Source: Hymenopus coronatus (taxonomy: Eukaryota; Arthropoda; Insecta; Mantodea; Hymenopodidae). From it: a stretch of 64,000 nt of DNA. The position numbers and the translations under genes were made by a program. Under the pieces are notes generated by a model. It worked only from the letters and a program-made list of their open reading frames with translations, was not told where the DNA came from and ran no database searches. The stretch is taken from positions 13,312,001 through 13,376,000 of the forward strand of contig CM060893.1 of NCBI GenBank assembly GCA_030762935.1. The letters run 5' to 3'. Positions within the stretch are counted from its first letter, which is position 1, and every line of letters starts with the position of its first letter. This document shows, one piece after another, positions 13,701 to 27,600 of this stretch.

Positions 13701-16700
13701 TATGATTGAAATTAATTTTTTGCAAGACCCGGAGTTAACAAATTCCCATATGAGAAAAGTTTCAAGTATTTTAAAACTGAAACCAATAACAAGGAATATC
13801 TCGGAAATGGTCAACTTAACGAAAAAAATGTATGTAACATAAATTGTGTGTTTTAACAAGATCTACATTTTTTGTGTAGTAAGTTTTTGTCTATCTCTTA
13901 CAGTATGCTGGTTATGTAAAAGTCACCCAGAATGAAGAGGTCTGCAGAGGCTATTCCCCGAAAATTCAAGATATACATATCGTTTGCCAAACATCTTTAA
14001 TATACTGTATTTTAATCAAAATTATTGAGCTATTTTTGAGCAAGACAACAATTTCAAAAATGTCTCCATGTAAAGGGTAGTTTGGAGTAGGGGGATTTTC
14101 TTGAAAATCTTCATGTCACATTCTTGGAAGATACTAAACTTAAATACCAGTTTGGTATTTTACTGACTTTTCGTTTTTGAGTTATCACATTCATGGACAT
14201 GGGTACATTCATGCGCGCATGCACACACACACCTTTTTCTAAAAATGCCATTTTTTTTATGCACGTATTTCTGGGGAAATCTTGGTATCTAATCTTTGAG
14301 TGGAATAGAATATCTTAAATTGGAATTACATCTGACTAAGCAACACGGCTCAGGTTACAAATATCTAAAGCTGCACTTATCAGATCCTGGGTTTAAAGCT
14401 CTTGTACTGGCAAACCTAATTGAGGTTTTTATTTGTGGCTTGTTTTAGGATATAATATATATGTTTAATTTTCAAATATAATTTTACTCCAACATAGGTT
14501 TATTGACTAATACTGAGTTTACTAACTCCCTTGCTTTTCAGCACTTCTTGCTCAAGCAGTATAACTCTAACACTCTGGTAAATGAGCTTTGAATAAATGT
14601 ATATAAATGTACATACAAAATATAAAGCGAAAAAAAAAAAAAAAAAAAAATTATATTTTTATGTAACTGTGTGGAACAATGTTTCCCTATTTTCAGGATT
14701 ATATGGTAAAAGCCTTAAGTTATATTGCAGCTGATATCTAGTACCTGTGCTGGTGGGGGTTGTTTTGGCGCTCGAACACTGAACCTTCCACAATCTGTCC
14801 TGGAGAATGCTTCAGGTTTAGATGGCTTTGCTGCGGCTGGTTTTGCTGGAGCAACAGCAGGTTTTGTTGCTTTTGTTGGCTCTGGACCCTTCCTTATCCT
14901 GCTGGAAGATGAAGGTGGTGGTGATGGCGTTGCAGTAGTAACCTCCTGTTTTTTCTTGCGATTTTCTACAGGAGGTGTTTCTTCACAGTCCAGTCTAGCT
15001 CGGCGCAGACTGTCAAAATATGTACATTTTAATTATTAAGTGCATGACTGTCTAACTAAAATGTTTTGCAGTTTTGTAACAAAGGAAAGAGTCAGTTTAG
15101 CATTTTAAAGCATTGTTTATATGTACTGTTAATATCCTGCAGTAGTGCATTGGGATTTTGTTAAAATGTTCCAAGAAGAATTGACTGAACTTGAGCAAAG
15201 ATAGAGCATATGTACAGAGGTTTCACATCACACACATGCAGTGGTTTGATTCTCGGAGCTGGATCTGCAAGGGTCACCAGAGAACCTACTTTCTGAACAT
15301 GTAATGTGTATTAAACCTATCTCATAGACAATCTAGTTGTAGTAGTAGTGGTAGATTTGTTCACTGTAAAATGTACTGACTGTACATATGATTTTGTCCA
15401 AAACGAAAGAAACAAGAAAGAAACACACTTTTTTGATATAACATAAATATATACACAAAAGTAAATAAGAATAAATAACAAAGGGTTATAATTCTATATT
15501 ATTAATCTCTTAACACTGCCAAAAAATGCAAACTAATAATAGTGGATTACAATCTTAATTTTATAAATTCATTAACATTGTAGAATATGTATGTTGATAG
15601 CAATTTATATACCTTAGACTTCAAACTTTTTCTTCCAGCAATATTTTGAATGAATTAGGTAATTTGTTGTACAGTCATTCCTTTGTGCAATATACTATTA
15701 ACACTCTGAGAGAGTCTGAGAAGCTGCAAATGTACTGATTCAACTGTTCTGGTATTGTATGAATGATAGTTACTTTATATGACACAACCTGTCATTATGA
15801 GCGAGACAGTTTCCAAAATATATATGCATGGCAAGGGTAATACATTAAATTCTTCAAAAATAAGTTTACTCAGACTAATATTTGGCACCTGTTTTATTAG
15901 TCTTTAGCATTTTCTTTTGATCCTAGAAATGGCATCCCTCTTCAACTTAATAGATATTGTATCAGGAAAACACATTCAGAATAACATGTTTAAATATGCC
16001 ACTGTAATGTTTCCTATTTCATTTGTTGATATTTCCCTTAGTTCATCCTATGTATGAGGGTTTTGTCCTTCAGGTAACACCCAGGTAAAATCACGCACCT
16101 AGATTTGGTCAGTGAAAGCCACACAAACATGGGTGGTGAGGTCAACAGTTTAAATTCAGCCAGGAACATTCTCCCAGACTGAGGTTTCAAGATTTCTTTC
16201 AGGCTTTCTTCAGTTCTCATAATCAATAAATACAAAATTAGACCTGGAATGTTTGCTTCCAAATTTTCCTTTTCCAATAATAATTTTTTTCATTTCTATT
16301 AGTTATGCATAATCCAGAATAAAGAGGTCTTCAGAGGGTATTCCTAGAAAATTTGAACATATACATTTTATTTTTTATGTAAATATCTTTAATATACAGA
16401 TTTTAAACAAAATCATTAGTCATTTTTGAGAAAATCAAAATTTCTGAAAATTTTTCCATTTAAAGGGTAGTTTGAGGTGGGGAGATTTTCCTCAAAATCT
16501 TTGTGTCGCACCACTGGAATATATAAACTTAAATACCAAGTTTGGTATTTTATGGACTCTTCGTTTTTGAGTTATGTTCACAGACATACAGACACACAAA
16601 CATATTTTTCTAAAAATGCTTTTTTTTGATTCAAGGGACCCTAAAACATACATTTCCGGTGAAATCTCGGTTTCGAATTTTTGGGTGAGATGCAGTACCT

Positions 16701-19700
16701 TCTCTATACACTATGTACATAATATGTGTAGAGAAAGCAAAAAAGTATATACGTATATAATCATTCATTAGGATTAATCAACATCTTCAAATATTTCCTT
16801 AAATTCATGGACTCAGCTGCTGAAAAAATGGTGTCAAAATGTGTCTTCCATACCTTTCTGCCTCTATTGTTGTGTAGTAAAAACTTGGTAATAATAAACC
16901 TTGTGCTCATAAGAGTTTTGTTGGCAAGCATTCAAGATTTACACTAATTTCATGCAGTTAACCTTGTTAAAACTGTACATTTCCATGCGTGCCTTTTGCT
17001 ATGAACTGAACCGGACCAAATTTATTCTCAATATCATGAATTGCTGACCAGGAACTGCAAATGAAATCCTGCACAAACACAATGAGCCGAAAATACGCTA
17101 CTCTAATCAACTGTCCCTTCTTGCAAAGCTCAACTTCTCGACTGCTTTGAAGTAACATTCCAGGATAGGAGAGAAAAGCGCTCCTCACTACCACAGAGAA
17201 TCAAAATACCACACCTGCAGATAGTGTTATAGCAAAAGCCATCTAGGTTCTTTATGAGAGGTACTGTTGCAAAAATGCAAAACCAAAATGATTTTTTAAA
17301 ACATGGAACAGACGTAACAACTGATTTCCAGCAATTTGGGTTTTCTCTAAAAAAAAATCTGATGTGTACCATTCACGTGACTTTCTCTATATCCCTACAA
17401 AAAGTTATTCTTAAAAAGCTTATACTTCTATTTACTTTATGCTAATCAGAAAAAAATTAGCAGAAATAGTCTTATTACTTGCTTCCTGTAAGTAAAAGTG
17501 AAATCAGGGACTACCATAGGTTAAAGTGATAGTCAAAAGCTGGTTCCTATGTCAATGAAGTTCCTTTGTCTATATGGATAGGAGTTGACAAGTTCCTGTA
17601 TGAGAAAAGTATACATTTTTCATAGCAGAAACCAAAAATAAGGAATGCCTCAAAAACGACGAACTCCACGAAAAAAATGTATATAACATAAATTGTGTGT
17701 TTTAATGTGCTCTACATTTTTTGTGTAGTAAGTTTTTGTCCATCTCTTACGGTTTAGCAGTTATTCAAAATTCAGTAAAATTCATCCAGAATAAACTACT
17801 CTTCAGAGGCTATTCCCAGAAAATTTAAGATGTACATTTTATTTGTCAGGTAAATATGTTTAATATATGAAATTTTAATCAAAATCGTTTGAACCATTTT
17901 TGAGAAAATCACAATTTTCGAAAAACGTTCCATGTAAAGGGTAGTTGTGGGTGGGGGGATTTTTCACAAAATCTTTGTGTCGCATCCCTGGAAGATACTA
18001 AACCTAAATACCAAGTTTGGTATTTTACCGACTTTTCGTTTTTGAGTTATCTTGTTCACAGACACACACAAACACACACACAGAGACCTTTTTGTGAAAA
18101 TGCTTTTTTGGGATATTGGGGACCATAAAACATATATTTCTGGTGAAATCTTGGTATCAAATTTTTGGGTGGAGTGCAATACCTTCTCTATACCTATGTA
18201 CATAGTTTGCATAGAGAAAGTAAAAAGGCTAGATTTTTTTTCAAAAGATAAAATCACACAATCAGCTTTGAGAAGACATATTGTGCACTCAAGATTGAAA
18301 TGAACATGGCCATCTTAATAAGGGTCTTGCTAAATACTGAAACACTGCTTCTGTATTTATAATTCTCTCTCTCATATGTTTACATGTTATGTGCACTTAC
18401 CTAAAAGCTCTATTGTAGCGCATTTGTGGGGCTGGTGTTGTAGCAGGTGTGTCCTTGTGCTTGACCTTTATTTCACCTCCTGTATCACTACTGCTGTCAG
18501 AACGGCCTGCCCCACTCGGTCGCCGGTACCCCAACTGTCGCTCAGTACTACTCACAGCTGCAACATAACCACAATATCAGCTGCTGCAACTAATCATTCA
18601 CTAATCTAATGAATATGTCAATGTCCCAAACCTGTGTGGTTAGACGCAGCAGGGTCGCCATCTGATTCACCTCCTGAATCAAGTGACAAATGCATACGGG
18701 CCTGCATCGCTGTCACTACAGATTCTGTGGCATGCAGGAAGGACTCTGTCTCTAGACTGCTGTCACTCTGCCGTCCACCATCATCCTATCAACAATCAGC
18801 TGTAATTACCAACTTAGACAGTTTGAAAAGTTTGGAGGCCCTGGGTTTAAGCTAGGGTTTAGGGAAATTCTTGTGATTGGAATCATTTCTCACCCTCTAC
18901 AGAATCTTGAATATGAGTGTTTCATTGTATAAATAAAGGAATAAAATCAAATTAAAAAAGCCTAGGCAATGCGTTACTAACACCATCAGTTATTTCTAAA
19001 GTCCAAGACTTTAAAGATTGTAAATCTATATCTGCTATGGCACAATAGCCCAATTTCAAGCCTTGGCCTTCACTAAAATTTCTTGATCAATGGAATTTTG
19101 AGTTTGCAAGTTCACCACTATAGACACACATGGTGACCAGGGACCAACTTGGCCGCGCTGTGGCCGAGTGGCTAGACCACTTGCCTCTCACCTAGACAGC
19201 CCAGGTTCGATCCCAAGTGACCACTAGTGAGATTTGTGGTGGACAAAGCAGCACGGGGGTGGGTTTTCTCCAGTTTCTCCCGCCATCACATTCCACCGGT
19301 GCTCCATCTTCATTCCATGTATCACCAGTGTCATCGCCTGTGGTGCCACAAGTAGTAAAAGCAAGTGTTAAACACCATAAAAAAAAGGGGACCAATTTAT
19401 TGCCCATAGATGGCAGCATAGGAAAAAATCTGAATTGTAGACATGAAACTGGCAGACCAGGAACCTTTTTTATTTTTTTTTCAAGGTATGGGATGTTTTT
19501 ATGTAAATAAACTTTACATGGGATCAACGACTTAGCTTTCCTTTCGAAGGAAGTCATGAATTGGATTTTTAAACCCAAAAAATCCTCACCCTCACTGGGT
19601 TTGAATCCACAATATTGGATAGTAGAGATAACATCACAGAGAGCAACAAAGATTGAAAATGGGAAGATGTGTAGTAGGACTGCACAATGTGTCCTGTTGA

Positions 19701-21630
19701 GACATATACAAATCTATACAGGTTATATATTTGTAGTAATTGCTTCACGTTATCAGCTTCATTTCTTACTTACCATTATTACACACTTCCAAATTAATCA
19801 AACACTTTAAAATCATTCTTTCCAAATGTAGTAAATGCTCACTAAATTTTTAGCCAAAATATGCTTGACTGCATAGCATAGCAGGTAAATAAGTGGCTTG
19901 AACTAAAAAATCTGATGTGTATTCACATGACTTTCTCTATATCACTGCAACAAATTTTTCTATTCACTTCATCTAATGGACCAAAAATTAGCAAAAATAG
20001 TCTTATTACTTGCTTCCTTGTTAGTAGAAGCGAAAAAGGGAGTACCATAGGTCAAAGTGATAGTCAAAAGCTGGTTGCTCTGCAACTGAAGTTCCTTTGT
20101 TTGTATGGACACGAGTTCACAAAATCCTGTATGAGAAAAGTTTTTACAGCTGAAACCAAAAACAATATTTAAAAAAACAATCAATTCCACAAAAAAATGT
20201 ATATAACATAAATTGTGTGGTTTAAGGTGCTCTACATTTGTTGTGTGGTAAGTTTTTGTCCATCTCTTACGGTTTAGCAGTTATGCAAAATTCTGTAAAA
20301 TTGACCCAGAATAAAGTAGTCTTCAGAGGCTATTCCCAGAAAATTCAAAATATACATTTTATTTGTCAGGTAAATATCTTTAATATACAATATTTTAATC
20401 AAAATTGCTAGAGCCATTTTTTAGAAAATCAAAATTTTCGAAAAAAGTTCCATGTAAAGGGTAGTTTGGGGTGAGGGGATTTTTCTCAAAATCTTCGTGT
20501 CGCATCCCTGGAAGATACTAAACTTAAATACCAAGTTTAGTATTTTACCAACTTTTCGTTTTTGAGTTATCGTATTCACACCCACACACACATATGCAGA
20601 CCTTTTTCTGAAAATACTTTTTTGGATACAGGGAACGCTAAAACATATATTTCCGGTGAAATCTCAGTATCAAATTTTTTCAATGCCAAACATTTCATAA
20701 CACTAATAATACAATTGGAAATATTAAATACCTCATTAGCATGACAAATGTGAAGAATGCCATTATTCAGACCAAGGGCCAGTTGTACAAACTTAGAACA
20801 TCCTGAGTGGATTATAAATAAAGTAACAAGTTCTAAGATTCACCTTCATTCCTTAGCACATTTTAAAAATAATGCTGACTCTACTGTAGGTCATTTATGG
20901 CCAGTTGAATACGCAATGGCTATTTGAAACTTGTGCAGCATTTTGCATTTGTTTTTACAATCAGCTGTTCCTACATGTGATTAGTTATTTGAACTGTTTG
21001 ATGTACTGTGAAATAATACAAGTGCTTCTAAGCCTGTTTAGATGCACAATTATAATTCTGCAACTGTTATACAGAAATACCAGCACACAGCAGAAAATGA
21101 AAAGATTTGCACCAAGACTTCTTGTGACAAGTTAAAGAGTATGCAAGTCAATAGGTACATTATTTCTCACCCACATGATTGTCAAAAGAAATGCTGAGCA
21201 GCTTCAGCAGATGCAGGATTCTTTGAAGAAGCAGCTGATTGATGGGAAAAATCAATAAAATACTCTTTCCACACAACTGTGTATTGTGCTGATAATATTC
21301 TGAGTATGTAATTCTTTTTAAATAAAAACTTTATATTGTCTTCATTGTATCTGTCTCTAGGTTTCAAATCATTAATAAGATCAGTACTGGCCCGCCTGGG
21401 TAGTGTGGTGGTAGCATGTCAGACTCACATTCAAAAGGTTGCGAGTTCAAATCTCTCTTAGGGTGAGTTACCCGGATAAGGTTTTTTTTGGGGGGATTTT
21501 CTCTTATCCTGAGAAGACGAATGTTGAGTAACTTTAAGCTCCATGGACCCCGAAATCATTTGAGCACCATTTCACCAATTTCATTCATCGTCCAATATGA
21601 CCAACCAGGTTAAAGGACGTTAAACTAAAA

Positions 21631-21661
<31 letters not shown>

Positions 21662-24600
21662 AAGTAAAAAAAAATAAGATCAGTACTCTCAGCGTAGTAT
21701 CCTTTTGCAATCAGAATCTCTCAAAAAGATTATTACTGTATTTATTTAGTGGATAATTTCTATAATGTCATCTTTATGAGCCTCAGAAGCATATAAAGAC
21801 ATTTCTTGATATTGGACAAATTTGCATTCAGTACCTAGGCAGCCATTTTTTTTTTTAATTGTTTCAATTATGCATCCTTTAAAAATTTTAACATTTTGGG
21901 GGCTCTGGCTTAAAAAACAGCTGATAGTGTTATTGCTTGCTGAAGACAGGGTTTCTTATCATTGGTTTCTATTGTTCTTAATTATTATACACACTCACAT
22001 TCACTCTTCCAAACTATGTGGAAAATAGGAAATGATTCTAAAGAAAAATTCCCTGCCTCAGCCAGAGGTTGAACCTAGGACCTCCAGGTTGAGAAGTCAG
22101 AATGCTGACCACTCAATCACAAGATGAAAATGGGATTGACAATTAAAAAGTATCAGTATCATTAACAGCATGTACTTTCCTCAGCATTAGCAAAAAGGAA
22201 AAAAAGCTAGGGTAGCCATTAGTGGATACAAAAGTGGCATACTGGATACAGAGGTCAAGGGACTAGAAAGAATTTATAATATGACGAGAGAAGCCACCTA
22301 TATGGGATAAAAGTGTGGAGCAGGATGGAGGTGAGAATCTATTTGTGTACCTTTTCTTGGACACTTCCCACCTCAATTTGGGCTACCTCCCTTACAGTTG
22401 CGCAGCGTAATCCTAATATTTCCCTGCGGAACATCCTCTGAACAGCTTCTATACTATGTGTGCAACTTTTCTTGGGCACTAGTTTTATAAGGAAGCGAGG
22501 ACTGGGGAGAAGAAGAGCTCACTTGCCTGCCTGTTTTTCTGCAGTGTTGTCAACCAAAGAAAGTTTGTTTCTTTGTGACCTTCAGCTATTATGATAATTA
22601 GGTTATCTAATTTATTGTGAACTAGTTCAAATTTAAATGAAGCACAGCACACATACATATGCATGAACTCTGGGATCTGCAAACCTTAACATTGAAGCCA
22701 TTAGATATCAGAATGTATAACACACTTCATGTTTCAATGCTCTACTCTGCTTCTGAAATAGCTTGGAACCTACTGAATGAAGACCTGAGCTGCAGGAAAA
22801 ACATTTGAGGACATAGAAATACAAAAACTCTTTAGTGCAATAATGGATACAAGTCCCTTGACTTTCTAAGTGCATAAGAGGGTATTGATGTTTAAGAACT
22901 AGTGTATGGAGACTAAAAGGTTTTAGAAATAGTACACTGCAGAACAATGTGGTCATAATAAGGATACTGAGCCCACCTGGGTAGTGTGGTGGTAGCATGT
23001 CTGCCTTACATTCAAAAGGTTGAGTTCGAATCTTGTTTAGGGTGGGTTACCCGGATAAGGTTTTTTTTTCGTTGTTTTCCCTGATCCTGAGAAGACTAAT
23101 GTCGAGTAACTTTAAGCTCCATGGACCCTGAGATCATTTGAGCGTCATTTCACCAATTTCATTCATTGTCCGATATGACCAACCAGGTTAAAGGATGTTA
23201 AACTACAAAAAAAAATAAGGATACTGAACATATTATATTTGATTGTGGAGGGACTGATATAAGAAGAAAAGAAATCTTTCAGAAAAATGGTTTCAAATAG
23301 CAGAAAAAATGCGGTAAATGGATTGTTAAACAACGATAGTAAGAAATTAGATCAGCTTTTAAATAAGGTGAGAATGAAGTGATCGACAATATACAAATTT
23401 ATTAAATAAACCACCTCAGAACTAGTTTTAAGGACTGACTGCAACACCTTACTCTAACTCAACTTACTTGATGGTTGGAACTTGCAGACTTGCGGCCACT
23501 TGGACTTCGCTGGATAGGGGAAGGAATTCTGGTAAGCACCACTTGCTGATGACCTGTGTACCCTGTTGAGAACATGAAACACATCGTCACACTGCTCCTT
23601 CAGTTATATATCTACACAGGTTGCATAAGATATCAATAAACACAGCATTACCTTGATGTTTAGTTATAGGCAGTGGAGGAAGTCCTGCTGTATTAGGTCT
23701 GTTGTTGTGTTTAGCCACTTGGCTCGCCCATTCATTTATCCAGTTTGAGCCTTCTCTGTACAAGCTGCCCATGTTATAGTTACTGGGTCCCTGAGAGATT
23801 GCTGACTCCACCTCTCGACGTGCCTCCTCCACTTCCGGACAAGAGGCATCCTTCTCAATTGTGTATGTGCCCGTCTCACTACATGCATCACTTCCATCTT
23901 GTAGTTCACCTTCATCTTCACTAGAATCCCACGAGGGTTGTGCTTCAATAGCTGCCGCAGTTGGTAGACTGTTGAGGGAAGTGTTATGTCGTTTGGAGTC
24001 AAGCCCCGACATAAGGCCTGTATCATCATCGTCATCCTCGAACTCGTAGTCTGGTGGTGGCTCATCCCTCAAGAAACCAGCTGGCAAATGTTGGCGATGG
24101 CTAACAGCCTCGGCAAGAATCTTCTTCTCTTGTGCTAAGTTTGTTGCTCGAAGACCTATGATAATTATGCATAGACCTATTAAACTGCATTACTGCATCT
24201 GAGTTTACAAATCATCTTAATCACTGACCTACAGCCAAATTAAAACATCAAATTTATGGTAGAAAAAAAATTATGTTCAATTAAGAATGCACAATATTTT
24301 ATCAATTTTATTGCATTTTCATTTTAGGAAACACTGTATTTCCTTGTAACATATGCTATGTATTCAGGAGGTCCACAGTTCGTATCCAGCCAACATCAGT
24401 TTTTTTTTTTTTTCTTTCTTTCTTCAGATTTTCCTTAGTTCACATAACTAATAAATATTGGTTAGGTATCCTAAACTTAGACAAGGAACTTTCCTTTATA
24501 AAAATTCCTTTCCCAAATATTTCAATTTTATGCATCATCAGTGTCCACTGCCTTGATAAAATTAAGTTTGAAACCACTTCGCAGTATCTCTTAAGCGATT

Positions 24601-27600
24601 TAATCTGTAAACCTTAATTGTGTCAAATCTTGTTTTGTCCCTAGTAATAACTTTGAAATGTGGTGGTTATATCCATCATATTGGAGCAAACCAAATTTTG
24701 TCCTCTATCACAGTTACATACCCTGGGATTTTGATTGCTTTCTGTTGGTTATACTGGTACATAATTATTGCTGGGCTAAATATTTTTGCTGAATAATAAT
24801 ACTGTTCTCATGTGCTTAATTGGCTCAAATGTTTTGATTGAGGGTAATTAAAAGTAGTTAAAAGAGGCAGAAGCAAAGGAAAACAGGTGACAGTTCAGTC
24901 TGAAGAGAGGTAAGTTTTATATTTATGTATTATTTTAATAAAGCTACATACATAACATCCTAAACATATTATAATAGCATTATGTTTGGCAAGACATACT
25001 TTTCAGAAAGGTCTGAAAACAAAGTAGTTTAAGGTTTAATGCCTACTAACTGGTGTTAAACAAATTTTATGTTTTCTTTTTGTCCTGATAAAATCCAGAC
25101 TTGATAGAATGTGCCATCTGAGCATAAAGAAGTCAGATTCCATTGTTGCAGCATTCCCACTCATTTTCTTTCCAAGTTCAAAGAAAAAGTATTTTCTTGC
25201 AAGAAGAGATACGAACAAGAACATCACTAAGGGGGAAGAGATATAGAACAGCAATCCATGACTGTGAAGTATTCAGTATGTTTAATGCAATACTAGGATG
25301 TTCACTTGTGAAGGATTTTGAAAGTACCATATTTATCCAAATACAAGGCAATGTTTTTATCCAAAATATTAATGTTCAGAATGGGGGTCATCTTGTCATC
25401 ACGGTATGTTTGCCAAATACCATACGGGAAAAAAAGTAAGTTTCAAGCTTCGCAGGTATGGCAGTCGTGATGTCTGGCACCAAGGTTGAGATATAAAATG
25501 TATATCTTGAATGTTTTGTGAATAGCCTGTGAAATCCTCTTCATTCTCCATTACTAGTAAATCATAGAAGATGGACCAAAGATTACTTTGGGAAAAATGT
25601 ACAGCTAATTGAAGTATACAATTTGTGTCAAATTTTTTTTGAAGTATTATAGGTTTTCAAATTATTTCATGCTAAATGTTTGAAATAAAAGTGTGTCATT
25701 TTAAGGAAGATGTCTCAAAATTTCAGATTCTTATTTCTTTTTCTTTTCCTTTGCAAAAGCTCCTTACTATGAGTCTTTTAATTTATATCTCTGTTGAACT
25801 TTGTTCTTGCATGTTGCATACAACTAAGAACTCATTGCTTTAATCTAAATATTTTCTAAACAAAAAAGTAATGTGAATAACGCAAGAACAGAAGAATCGC
25901 TTTTTAATGATTACTATAATATTTAAGAAATGTATGCAAAATTGTAATACATAATTATGTAAGTGTTCCACATCAGATTTCTATTACAACTATCTGATGA
26001 GGCTTTTCGGAGGATCTGCCATGTAATGTTAATAAAATTCTCCAAGCTTTCGGCCATGGTGCTCTATGGCCTTCTTCAGGAAGTGGAGAAGCGACGTTTT
26101 GGATCTCGGTGGGGAAGTGTTTCCTGATTGGGCAGGTGTGTGGTTTGGGTCCTTAATTTTCATAGATGCCATCCACACATTTTCCAACGATGATGTCCAT
26201 GCCACGCTGTTGTCCCTGTTGAAGTTGTTTGGCTCTAGTTTAATTTCAATCGCCTCTTTAACCAATCTATCGAAAAATGTGTCACTGCGATGTAATACTG
26301 TGACATTGTCAAATAAAATTCCATATACTTGTTGCAAGCTGTGTTCCGCCACAGCTGATTTGTCTGCTTGGATGAGTCTGACATTGCGTTTGCGTTCTGC
26401 ACATCTGTCCAATGTATGCTTTCCCGCATTCTCATGGAATAAATGAAATAAAACTATCTGTCAAATAAAACATTGACTTTGCCATAACAGCCTATGAATA
26501 ATTCTTTCTAAACTGCTGAAATTCACAAAATTGTTTTTGGCTAACATCATGGTATGGGAATCATGTGTTTGACTTATACATCAAAAGGCTGAGTTCAACT
26601 CTCATTTGGGGTAAGTTGTCTGGGTACAATTTTTCAGTAGTTTTCTATTATCTACGGACACAGGCTCATTTGAGCAACATTTTCATTCATTGGTTCATTA
26701 ATTATTCCAACGTGACTAATAAGATTAAATCAACCACCTCTGTGTGGTGTGGGAGTAGCATGTCTGCCTCACACTCAAGAGGGCCCAATTTTGAAAATTA
26801 GGGTGAACCACTCACATTTTTCAGGGGTTTTCCTTTGTTCTGAAAAGAAAGCTTAAGCTCCAAGGAACCTATGCTTATTTTGAGCAACATTTCACCAAGT
26901 TTATTCATCCAATATGACCTACCAGGTTATAAAAAAGAATAAAACATTAATTTAGAGGGGTGGAGATTGTGTAATTATTACAGAAGATATTAAAGGATGT
27001 ATAAAATTTAAATATGTATACTGGCCCAGTAGCTCAGTGAATAGAGCAATAAGCTGGACTGTTTGCTGTAACACATGAAAGTCAGACGCTGAGTTGGACT
27101 CAGGCTTTATGAAGTGTTCTTGCGGCCCACCTGAGTATTCTTTCTTTGAATTGCCCAATTTTTGCTGTTATCTAATGCCCTTTTTGTAAATGCTTTGGAA
27201 ACCTATAAAATTCAACACTATCAGCTATCTCCCATTTTCCAGAAAGGTTACATTTGGCGGTGTATAAACATTACTAGGCAGCAGTTTCTTCTAACTGTTC
27301 AAAACAAATCTGAAATGTGGAATGTTATTAATGAAGTACCAGAGAATTCTGATTCTGAGAGTACTTTTTGATGTGTATAATGACTTTATCATTCTTCAGG
27401 AGCTACACTATCTATAAAGGTTTGTATTATTTTGTTCTTTAGATGCTGATAGCAATAAGGACAATAGAGATGCCGACAATGCAGATTTAGCTGAATCACG
27501 TAATGCCATGCACACCCACATGTGTTCTGTTCAACCCAGGTCTTCTGGAACCTAAATCCAAAAAACATAAGGTATATTGATAAAAATGGTATGTCAGATA

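Noticed and set aside
14725..15039. 104-codon plus-strand frame rich in Gly/Phe
   Set aside because: Shadow of CEP170-like exon 7 on the opposite strand, where LRRARL and splice sites fit.
19217..19578. Overlapping frames of 97 and 128 codons
   Set aside because: They run through a family C SINE with A and B boxes and target duplications; no protein similarity.
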